Below, piece by piece: positions 1 to 8,026 of a stretch of 64,000 bases of DNA. Every line of letters starts with the position of its first letter. Within the stretch, counting starts at the first letter, position 1. The notes under the pieces are model-generated. The model was given only the letters and a program-made list of their open reading frames with translations, searched no databases and had not been told where the DNA came from. The position numbers and the translations under genes are program-made. Origin of the DNA: Acidimicrobiaceae bacterium (GTDB lineage: Bacteria; Actinomycetota; Acidimicrobiia; Acidimicrobiales; Aldehydirespiratoraceae); contig JAPOYA010000026.1 of assembly GCA_026706815.1 (NCBI GenBank), positions 1 to 64,000 of the forward strand, given 5' to 3'.

Positions 1-54
1 CCCATCACCGAACCCCCGGTCGAAATTCCCTCGCGGTCTGGACACAGCCCCTCC

Positions 55-796
55 TCATAGAGCATGCCTCCACAAAAAGGGGGGAACCTCAGTGCGGCCT
101 GGGACCATGCCGGGCGACTGGCCTGACGCGGCGCCGGCGATGCCCGCCGGCCAGGCCTTGGCCCGATAGCGGCCCCGGCGCGCGAACAGGGTCTCGTCAA
201 GCCCCAACGCGGTCACCGCCGAGACCCGAGAAGTGCCCGCCTCCAGCAGCGCACGGCCCCAGCGCTGCACAGACGCGTTGACAGCGCGCCACCCGCACCC
301 CAGCGCCGAAGCGACGTCTCCCACAGCGCGGCCCCGGCCGGCTTGACGCGTCGCCCACCGGCCAGCGCGTGCCGTCAACCCCTCCCCGCAAGCAGCGACC
401 CCGCAACTCTGCCCGGTCACAGACCCTGCACCACAACCCCGCTGCGGGCACCTCCAGCGGCGTTTGCGCCACACCAGCCGCACCGGCCCGCCGAACACCG
501 GCAGGCCCACCAGCACCACAACCCGCCCGCCAAGCGACCACAACAGCCCACCGCACAGCCCACACGGCGGCCTCAGCGCCCGGCAGCGCACACGCACCCC
601 CAACGGCTCGCCCTCCTCGCCGCCCACGCCGACTTCGCCGAGCCCCACCAACAACCCGCACACGCGCACAGGGTCGCCCTCCACGGGAATCCCCCAGTTT
701 TCGGCTGCTGTGCCAGCACCGATCCCGGAGGACCCCCCGCACCCAACCACGGACACCCCACAACCATCACACCACCCCAAAACGCGAAGAGCCGGT
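55..796 (-). mobile_element. ISL3-family transposase, partial/degenerate
   Basis: Minus-strand ORF contains RVRCRALRPPCGLCGGLLWS...RPVRLVWRKRRWRCPQRGC (Zn-finger N-terminus) and ALGLDETLFARRGRYRAKAW (DDE start), then ends early. GGCTCTTCGCGTTTTGGGG-like terminus read on minus strand near 796. Confidence 0.7.
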
Positions 797-922
797 TTAG
801 TTGGAATTGGAGCTGCCTCGGCTGTGGGCACTGGCGGAGTCGGTGCTCCTGCAGCAGGGGCGATTGGCGTAGGAGCTGGCGCAGCGTGCGGCGTTATAGC
901 GGGTACGGTGTTGCCATCATGA
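797..922 (+). pseudogene. C-terminal remnant of a Gly/Ala-rich hydrophobic protein, truncated at the ISL3 end
   Basis: Frame reads GLVGIGAASAVGTGGVGAPAAGAIGVGAGAACGVIAGTVLPS*, stop overlaps next ATG (ATGA). Confidence 0.45.
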
Positions 923-1158
923 GTGAACAACAGAACCCAAAAGCTTATCGCAGCAAGCGCGAGTTATGGGCATTCTTCGGTCTGTTAGTCGCGATGATGA
1001 CCGTCCCGGTGATCGTGGGTCTCTTCACGGAGGTGACAGTCAACATGAGGATCGTCCTCTACATGATCGGAGCGATCCCGGTGATTATTTGGTGCAACGT
1101 TTGGCTCCGGTGGGGGCGTCGGCGGTTCCCGTTGCGGGCCAGTTCCCAACGCACCTGA
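919..1158 (+). CDS. Small two-TM membrane protein
   Basis: ATG at 919, MSEQQNPKAYRSKRELWAFFGLLVAMMTVPVIVGLF...NMRIVLYMIGAIPVIIWCNVWLRW; two hydrophobic segments; overlaps flanking ORFs. Confidence 0.65.
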   Translation: MSEQQNPKAYRSKRELWAFFGLLVAMMTVPVIVGLFTEVTVNMRIVLYMIGAIPVIIWCNVWLRWGRRRFPLRASSQRT

Positions 1159-1418
1159 TGTGGATCCGTCTGGTCGGCTCCGTCGTTGTGACGGCGGTAC
1201 TTGTGACAGGCTGCTCGTCGTCTTCATCGGCCGAGGCCTGTCGAGAAGCGGCTGAACAACAAGCGTTCGCTGAACAGCGGTGGGGCGAGGAGATTGAGCG
1301 GCACGGCGTGACGCACGAATTGGGCGACGCTGTGCATGGCGAATCAGCCGGAGAGGTTCTCGGCGCTCGTGTCGAGATGATTCTGGCCGAAGCGGAAACT
1401 AGGCGTAGTTGTAGCTGA
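1158..1418 (+). CDS. Small lipoprotein, similar to the one at 53517-53795
   Basis: MWIRLVGSVVVTAVLVTGCSSSSSAEACREAAEQQAFAEQRWGEE...AEAETRRSCS; lipobox VTGC; shares C..(A)E.QA.AE..W.E....H...AEAE.RR.C with the 53.5 kb lipoprotein. Confidence 0.65.
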   Translation: MWIRLVGSVVVTAVLVTGCSSSSSAEACREAAEQQAFAEQRWGEEIERHGVTHELGDAVHGESAGEVLGARVEMILAEAETRRSCS

Positions 1419-1468
1419 TCCTCACAAAATCGCCACACCGTGATGGTGGCTAATGGTGGTACCCCAAT

Positions 1469-1725
1469 CGGGCTGCCTCTCGGGTTCGTGCTCCTGGAGG
1501 CAGCCCGCTGGCGTGTGGAGCAGGCGTTGATGCCGGGCGAACAGTTCGCAGCGCCGGATATTTTGCGCGGAGGGCCAATGAACTGCCTACACCCTGTGGC
1601 GACCGACATCCTGACGCCGAGGTGTGTAACCCTCGGACGATCTTCTGGTCCAAGAAACAAGAAGTGTCGCCTCCCTCCAGGGGTGTACGCGGCGCCCGCC
1701 TCATTGAGCGGGCGCCGCTTTTGTT
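1469..1725 (+). ncRNA. Candidate structured RNA
   Basis: Nested helices: 11-bp 1469-1479/1497-1507; long-range 1588-1595/1679-1687 and 1598-1603/1666-1671 enclosing hairpins 1617-1621/1632-1636 and 1642-1646/1660-1664; ends in intrinsic terminator; no convincing ORF. Confidence 0.45.
1689..1725 (+). terminator. Intrinsic terminator
   Basis: Perfect 11-bp stem GCGGCGCCCGC-ctcattga-GCGGGCGCCGC followed by TTTTGTTTTG on plus strand. Confidence 0.85.
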
Positions 1726-2171
1726 TTGGCACCGTGTCGGCGGTCTGCTGCGGTTGTTGCTGCGAGTGCCTCGTCGAGTCCGACTCCGAGCAAGCGAAGT
1801 TCAAAGATGAAGCGGTCAGCCGCGGCGGCCACCCTCTCGCGGCGTTCTTGGAGCGGTTCGCTGTGGGGAGGCTCGTCCACCACGAAGGTTCCGCGACGAC
1901 CGCGGCCTTCCACGATTCCGTCGTTTTCGAGTTCTCGGTAGGCGCGGGCCACAGTGCCGGGAGCCAGGTCCAGCGCGGCCGCGAGCTCGCGTACCGTGGG
2001 CAGTTTGCTTTGGGGCTCGAGGCGTCCAACCGCGGCCATCACCGATAGTTGAGCACGGAGTTGTTCGAAAGCCGGGATGTTGGTTCCTGTCTCGAGCCTG
2101 ATTATGAGCCGTCTCTCGACCCCGCGGTGGTCGCGGTAGGTGACGATTGGTGCGCTTTCAGATTCAGCCAT
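1701..2171 (-). CDS. GntR-family (YtrA-like) transcriptional regulator
   Basis: IPAFEQLRAQLSVMAAVGRLEPQSKLPTVRELAAALDLAPGTVARAYRELENDGIVEGRGRRGTFV; short C-terminal domain. Confidence 0.9.
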   Translation of the reverse strand: MAESESAPIVTYRDHRGVERRLIIRLETGTNIPAFEQLRAQLSVMAAVGRLEPQSKLPTVRELAAALDLAPGTVARAYRELENDGIVEGRGRRGTFVVDEPPHSEPLQERRERVAAAADRFIFELRLLGVGLDEALAATTAADRRHGAKTKAAPAQ

Positions 2172-2176
2172 CTGAT

Positions 2177-2194
2177 TATTGTATCAATACAATA
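2177..2194. promoter_or_regulatory. Probable GntR/YtrA operator
   Basis: Perfect inverted repeat TATTGTAT-CA-ATACAATA 6 bp upstream of the gntR start codon. Confidence 0.6.
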
Positions 2195-2205
2195 CTATTA
2201 TTCGG

Positions 2206-2227
2206 TCTATATTTCTAGAAATATAGA
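2206..2227. promoter_or_regulatory. 22-bp perfect palindrome upstream of the PII gene
   Basis: TCTATATTTCTAGAAATATAGA is its own reverse complement. Confidence 0.6.
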
Positions 2228-2274
2228 GCTATAAATTGGCAATTTACTGTCCTCAGCATTGATACATAGTATGA

Positions 2275-2646
<372 letters not shown>

Positions 2647-2763
2647 GAGCCAGCCGGACTCACTTTGTTGGACCTGGATCGCCGAAATCGCCTGAGACCT
2701 CCCGGAATCGCTGAATTCGCCTCCGTTGGAGGCGCGAGTAATATCTGATCGCGCCGCGTCAAC

Positions 2764-4371
2764 TTGAGCGGCGATAGGAGAGCGGCGATGGGAGGCGAAG
2801 TGAGCGAACAGATTCTCGATGCCACGACGTTCTGGGAGCTGCTCGAACGCCGGACTGCGCTCTCGCCCGACCGGCTGTTCCTGATCGACGACGCCGGTCG
2901 ACAACTCACCTACCGCGAGTTCCGCGACAAGGCTGAGAAAGTTGCGGCAGGTCTGCACGGCTTGGGAATAACCGAGGGCACCCCGGTCACCTGGGAGTTG
3001 CCCACACGGATAGAGACGATCGTCTTGAGTTTCGCTCTGTCGCGGCTCGGCGCTGTCCAGAACCCGATCATTCACATCTACCGCCACCGAGAGGTCGGAT
3101 TCTGCATCGCTCAAACCGGAGCGCGCTTCGTCTTCACCCCGGGGGTCTGGGACGATTTCGACTACCGCGCGATGGCAACCGAAGCAAGCCGAGATCTCCA
3201 CCCCCGTCCGCAGATCCTCGACGGATACGCGAACCTTCCCGAGGGCGACCCACAGGAGTTGCCGCCGGCGCCGACCGATGGCGACGCCGTGCGCTGGATC
3301 TACTACACGTCTGGCACCACATCGGATCCGAAAGGAGTCAAGCACTCCGACAAGACCCTGATGGCGGCGGGAACCGGGCTCGCTCTGGCGCTGGAAACCA
3401 ACGCCGACGACATGGGCACCATCGCCTTCCCGTACGCCCATATCGGCGGCCCCGATTTCATCGTGATGCTGTTGGCCGACGGTTTCGGGGCGATCCTGAT
3501 CGAGAAGTTCACCCCCGCGGGGGCGGTGGCGGCATACGCCGAACACGGCGCGACGATCGTCGGCGGGTCGACTGCCTTCTACCAGATGTTCCTGGCCCAA
3601 GATCAACAACTCGGCGGCGGGTCCATGCCGCGGCTGCGAGCAATGGCTGGCGGCGGTGCACCCAAACCGCCGGAGATCTTCTTTGAAGTCAAAGAGAAGA
3701 TGGGCATACCCATCGCGCACGGCTACGGCATGACCGAATGCCCGATGATCAGCCAGGGTTCGCCCTCAGACACCGACGAACAGCTCGCCCACACCGAGGG
3801 CGCCCCGATCAGAGGATGCGAGGTGACCATCGTGACCGCTGACGGCGCCGTCGCAGCGCCCGGGGTCGAAGGCGAGGTTCGTGTCTTTGGACCAATGTTG
3901 TTCAAGGGTTATACCGACACGGGTCTCAACGCCGAGGCGTTCGACGAGCAGGGCCGGTTCTGCACCGGCGACCTCGGAGTCGAACACGCCGATGGCCATG
4001 TGACGCTGACCGGGCGTGTCAAGGACGTCATCATCCGCAAAGGCGAGAACATCTCGGCCAAGGAAGTCGAGGATGTGCTCTACTCGCTGCCGTCGGTGGA
4101 GAACGCGGCCGTGATCGGACTGCCCGACTCCGAGCGCGGCGAGCGCGTCTGCGCGGTCATCGAGACCGCCGCGGGACACTCCGATCTGACCTTTGCGGAG
4201 ATGTCAGCGGCCTGCAGAGAGGCTGGGCTCATGGTGCAGAAGACTCCCGAGCAACTGGAGATCTACAACGGACCTCTGCCCCGCAATGCCACTATGAAGA
4301 TCCTCAAATACGAGCTTCGCGATCAATACAAAGACAAACAATGGCAATCCAAGGACAAACAATGGCCCTGA
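2764..4371 (+). CDS. AMP-dependent acyl-CoA synthetase/ligase
   Basis: YYTSGTTSDPKGVKHS, YGMTECPMISQG, GRVKDVIIRKGENISAKEVE motifs. Confidence 0.93.
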   Translation: MSGDRRAAMGGEVSEQILDATTFWELLERRTALSPDRLFLIDDAGRQLTYREFRDKAEKVAAGLHGLGITEGTPVTWELPTRIETIVLSFALSRLGAVQNPIIHIYRHREVGFCIAQTGARFVFTPGVWDDFDYRAMATEASRDLHPRPQILDGYANLPEGDPQELPPAPTDGDAVRWIYYTSGTTSDPKGVKHSDKTLMAAGTGLALALETNADDMGTIAFPYAHIGGPDFIVMLLADGFGAILIEKFTPAGAVAAYAEHGATIVGGSTAFYQMFLAQDQQLGGGSMPRLRAMAGGGAPKPPEIFFEVKEKMGIPIAHGYGMTECPMISQGSPSDTDEQLAHTEGAPIRGCEVTIVTADGAVAAPGVEGEVRVFGPMLFKGYTDTGLNAEAFDEQGRFCTGDLGVEHADGHVTLTGRVKDVIIRKGENISAKEVEDVLYSLPSVENAAVIGLPDSERGERVCAVIETAAGHSDLTFAEMSAACREAGLMVQKTPEQLEIYNGPLPRNATMKILKYELRDQYKDKQWQSKDKQWP

Positions 4372-4745
4372 CCATCTACCACAACCAGCATTGAAACTCT
4401 TCAAGCAACGCCGTGGCGGTCGCCACGGAGATGGGAGTCGACTTCACCGAGGTCCGCTACATGAAGGACTTCCCCGACGAACAGACCCTGCGGAATCTGA
4501 TTGCCAAGCTTGAGGAACCAGTCGAGAACCTGGTGCGCAAGGACGCCCAGTTCGCCAAACTCGGCCTCAACGAAGACGACTACGTCGGCAACGTGGACGC
4601 TGTGGTGGAGGTGCTCGACAAGTACCACCGACTGCTTCAGCGACCGATCCTCGTCGGACCCGACAAAGCCATAATCGGGCGCCCCTTCGACGGCGTGATG
4701 GCCAAGACTCGAGTGGCTGAGATGCTCAGTTCAAACGCGGACTGA
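4362..4745 (+). CDS. ArsC/Spx-like thiol reductase, predicted selenoprotein (in-frame TGA at 4392-4394 = Sec)
   Basis: ATG GCC CTG ACC ATC TAC CAC AAC CAG CAT TGA AAC... = MALTIYHNQH(U)NSSSNAVAVATEMGVDFTEVRYMKDFPDEQTLRNLIAKLEEPV...ILVGPDKAIIGRPFD; TGA sits where ArsC has catalytic Cys (IYHNPxCS); hairpin 4411-4428 downstream. Confidence 0.85.
4411..4428 (+). promoter_or_regulatory. Candidate bSECIS hairpin of the ArsC-like gene
   Basis: CCGTGGCG-GT-CGCCACGG, about 16 nt after the TGA, G in apical loop. Confidence 0.7.
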
Positions 4746-4752
4746 GTCGGCG

Positions 4753-5192
4753 ATGGCGATCAGCGCTCCCGACGTCCACACCAACGATGCGCCCGTTGGC
4801 GAGACCGGCGAGACCATCGTCTCGGTCGGTCGAGTGGGCAAACCCGTGCAGGTCGACGCCGGTCGGTACACCGAGGTGGCTTGGGCCGAATCGAAGAGGA
4901 GAGACTCTGGCCGACCACGTGGCAACTGGCGTGTACGCTCGACCATGTCTCCGAGCCGGGGGATGTGCATGTGCATGACGTCGGTCTGCTCTCGAAGCCC
5001 GGTTCCTACAGCTTTGGTCTCGTCCTGGACCAGGACGAGACCAACTTGGCGCGCGCCCAGCGCGGGCTTCACGCACCGGGTTTGACCCATCTCACACTGT
5101 CGGGTGAGGAATGGCGGATAATCAACCTGCACCGCAACCTCGACCGGGTGACCGGCTGCGATTCAGGCCTCGAACTCTCCTACGTCGACTGA
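4753..5192 (+). pseudogene. Rieske aromatic-ring-hydroxylating oxygenase alpha subunit, internally deleted and frameshifted
   Basis: Frame 1 VGKPVQVDAGRYTEVAWAE then shifted frame IEEERLWPTTWQLACTLDHVSEPGDV joined directly to a C-terminal-like LVLDQDETNLARAQRGLHAPGLTHLTLSGEEWRIINLHRNLDR; Rieske CxH/CxxH centre missing. Confidence 0.7.
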
Positions 5193-6235
5193 GTGGCCTG
5201 AATGGCTCGCATCTCCTGAACCATCGCGGCGAGGGCCTCGTTCTTTGAAGTAGTTGCTGATGTGGAGGTTGATGTGGAGGCTGGCGTGGAGACGGTCAGC
5301 GAAAGACGGTCGGTGTGGTCTCCGTATTCTTCGGTCAGCCGCTTGGCGCAATCGGCAGGTGTCCCTCGCACAGCCAACAGATCGACGACATCATCGTCGA
5401 CAAGTTCGCCCAGCGTCGCCCAGTCGCCGGTCTTGGTTGTCTCACGCAGCCGCGGTTGCAGATCGCCGAGTCCGTGGTGGTCGAGCACCACTCGGTAGGC
5501 GGGCGTGGAACCATAGAAGGCGAGGTTGAATCGGATTGCTGTGGTTGCCCGTTCGTACTGCTCGTCGGTGAGGCACGGGGCCGCTATACAACCGACGTTG
5601 AGCACCAGCGATGACCGCTCCCGGCCACTCTCGGCAAGGCCCGTCTCGATCATCGGCATCGTCTTGTCGGCCAAGAACGCACCGGTGTTGAACGGATGGA
5701 TGATGATGCCGTCGGCATGCGCGGCCATCGCCTGTGTCATGCGGGGTCCGAGTGCTCCGACCCAGATTTCCGGAGTCGGATGCCCGAGCGGTGCCGGTAC
5801 GAAGATCGGGGTCATCAGGTCCGCTCGGTAGAACTCGCCGTGGTGGTTGAGCGGTGTTTGATCACTCCAGTTGGCGTAGATCGCTCGCAATACGGTGATC
5901 AACTCGATCATGCGGTCAACAGGACGGCTCCATTGCGACGAGAAGCGCCGTTCGATGTGGGGCTTGATCTGAGTACCCAGTCCGAGCGCGAACCGACCGC
6001 CGCAGGCCCGCTGCAGATCCCATGACGAATAGGCGAGGTGCATTGGTGAACGCGGGAAGGCAATCGCCACGTTGGTATAGAGGTCCACGTCGAGTTCGGT
6101 TGCGTGGATCAGCGGAAAGAAGACATCGCTGTTCCCCTCGAAGGTGAACAGACCGTCTATCCCGGTCGCCGCAAGCTCGCTGGCGCCTTCGGCAGCTCCG
6201 GACAGGTCGCTGGTCACAGAAACGTCGATCAGCAT
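5180..6235 (-). CDS. LLM-class F420-dependent oxidoreductase
   Basis: Luciferase-like fold sequence: GRFALGLGTQIKPHIERRF, PEIWVGALGPRMTQAMAAHADG. Confidence 0.88.
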   Translation of the reverse strand: MLIDVSVTSDLSGAAEGASELAATGIDGLFTFEGNSDVFFPLIHATELDVDLYTNVAIAFPRSPMHLAYSSWDLQRACGGRFALGLGTQIKPHIERRFSSQWSRPVDRMIELITVLRAIYANWSDQTPLNHHGEFYRADLMTPIFVPAPLGHPTPEIWVGALGPRMTQAMAAHADGIIIHPFNTGAFLADKTMPMIETGLAESGRERSSLVLNVGCIAAPCLTDEQYERATTAIRFNLAFYGSTPAYRVVLDHHGLGDLQPRLRETTKTGDWATLGELVDDDVVDLLAVRGTPADCAKRLTEEYGDHTDRLSLTVSTPASTSTSTSATTSKNEALAAMVQEMRAIQATQST

Positions 6236-6331
6236 GTGTTGACGCTATTCCAGAAGGCGCATTCTCCAGAAGTCGGCACTCTCCGCGTCGTCGAATTCTG
6301 GTGCGCAAGGGTGCTTCGCTAGCATCTCGGC

Positions 6332-6961
6332 GTGCGTTCAGAGCGAACCCTTACCCAAAGACAGGCACAGCGCCGCCAGCGAGTGCTGCGTACGGCGCTG
6401 GAACTCGCCGGCGAAGGAGGCTATGAGGGAGTGCAGATGCGCGAGGTGGCCGAACGAGCCGACGTCGCATTGGGCACCGTCTACCACTACTTCACGTCGA
6501 AAGACCATCTGCTGGCCGAGACGCTGGCGGAATGGCTCCGGGGGCTCGAGGCAAACGTGGCCCGCAATCCTGCACGCGGCGAGACGACGCTTGAGCGGGT
6601 GCTCGACCTGTTGCGGCGAACAACGCGGGCCATGCAAAGCAATCAGAAGGTCAGCGCCGCTCTCATCGGCGGGTTGGTGGCCGAGGGGGAGCAGGTAGCG
6701 GCCTGTCAGCAGGAGATGCACGAGATGTTCAGCGCGATGCTCGGAACCGCGTTTCCCGCCGGTTATCCGCGTGATCGCCGCGACAAGATCATTCGTTCCC
6801 TAGAGCACATCTGGTTCTCAGAACTGATCGGCTGGAAGAACGGCTGGAACCCTTTCGAGCAGGGCGTACGCGAGTTGGAGGACGCCGCCGAGCTCTTCCT
6901 CGCCAACGATCCCCAACCTGGTTCGGGCACCCCACAAGCGATTCGATACCGCACAATATAG
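6332..6961 (+). CDS. TetR/AcrR-family transcriptional regulator
   Basis: N-terminal HTH: RVLRTALELAGEGGYEGVQMREVAERADVALGTVYHYFTSKDHLLAE. Confidence 0.92.
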   Translation: MRSERTLTQRQAQRRQRVLRTALELAGEGGYEGVQMREVAERADVALGTVYHYFTSKDHLLAETLAEWLRGLEANVARNPARGETTLERVLDLLRRTTRAMQSNQKVSAALIGGLVAEGEQVAACQQEMHEMFSAMLGTAFPAGYPRDRRDKIIRSLEHIWFSELIGWKNGWNPFEQGVRELEDAAELFLANDPQPGSGTPQAIRYRTI

Positions 6962-7027
6962 AGGTGTCAACCCGCAGATTGTTGGATTTGCAACCCACAG
7001 ATTGGGATGCCGTGTCGCCAACGATGC

Positions 7028-7756
7028 TCAACGCTGGTCAGGAGCCGGGACCAGTACGACGGTCTCGGATCCGGCATCGATTCCGTAGCTGGCACACGGC
7101 CGCTCGTCGGTCGCTGCGGTTGTAGCGGCGACGGTCCAGTCCTCAAGGCCAGTGGCGCGGAGAATCTCGGTTGTCTGGAGGTTCGCGTCGTCGAGTCCCA
7201 GGCATGGGGCTTCGGCGAACAGACGGTTGAGCCTGTTGTTCATGTCCACGAGAAGTTGCTCAGTGGTCGAGGATTTGTGGCGCGGGAGGTTGAGGTCACG
7301 ACACACGTCGCTATTGTCTGAGGCCGGGAAGATGACAAGGACCCCGTGAGGATTCACGCAGGCGACGAGCTGCGGTGCCGCACCCCGCTCGACTGCGGGA
7401 TTCTGCAGTACCCCTTCAGCCCACAGCGGGGCACAAAGCGACGCGTCCAAGGGGGCTGCTGCGACGACGCCCGTTGATTCCAGCGACGCTTCCTCGTAGC
7501 AGACCACCCCGCTGGGATCAGATGCCTCTCGGGTGATGATCCATGTCGCCGCCGTGGCGAGCGCGGCGACCACCAGAGCTATGAGCACACGCACGACCAG
7601 ACGTCGGTTGTTGCGTGGTCGCTCGGCGATCATTTCCTCTGCGACCCGAGCACGGATCGAGCGGCCCAACGGAGACATCGAAGTTGGCATGCTGTCACGT
7701 GGTGCCGGATCGGCCTGTCGGATCAATTCGAGGGGGTCGTTCTCATGGATGTTCAT
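7028..7756 (-). CDS. Single-TM protein, anti-sigma-like position
   Basis: Cytosolic N-terminus, TM VVRVLIALVVAALATAATWII, extracytoplasmic Cys-containing domain; overlaps the sigma region-4 ORF by 4 nt. Confidence 0.6.
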   Translation of the reverse strand: MNIHENDPLELIRQADPAPRDSMPTSMSPLGRSIRARVAEEMIAERPRNNRRLVVRVLIALVVAALATAATWIITREASDPSGVVCYEEASLESTGVVAAAPLDASLCAPLWAEGVLQNPAVERGAAPQLVACVNPHGVLVIFPASDNSDVCRDLNLPRHKSSTTEQLLVDMNNRLNRLFAEAPCLGLDDANLQTTEILRATGLEDWTVAATTAATDERPCASYGIDAGSETVVLVPAPDQR

Positions 7757-7950
7757 GGCGTTCTCCGCTGTTCAGAGCCTCGAGGCGGAGTCGGATTCTT
7801 GTTGTTGCTTGCCGTGTGGCCGGGATTGTCCAAGTCGTGTCTGAGTTGTTTTCTGGCACGGTAGAGCCTGCTCTTCACGGTCGTAATGCGTTTGTTCACG
7901 ACCATGCCGATCTCCTCGTAGTTGAGTCTCTCGAACGCGGCTAGCGCCAC
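7753..7950 (-). pseudogene. ECF sigma factor remnant (region 4 only)
   Basis: LNYEEIGMVVNKRITTVKSRLYRARKQLR is sigma region 4; upstream in-frame TGA and no region 2 sequence. Confidence 0.6.
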
Positions 7951-8026
7951 GATCTCTTGGTCGAGCGGTTCACTCCGTCGCGCGATCGAACTCGAGCCTC
8001 ATGTGGTTCTTTGCAGTCGACGGAGA

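Noticed and set aside
6961-7012. Short direct repeat AACCC(G/A)CAGATTG
   Set aside because: Two imperfect copies only; no supporting context
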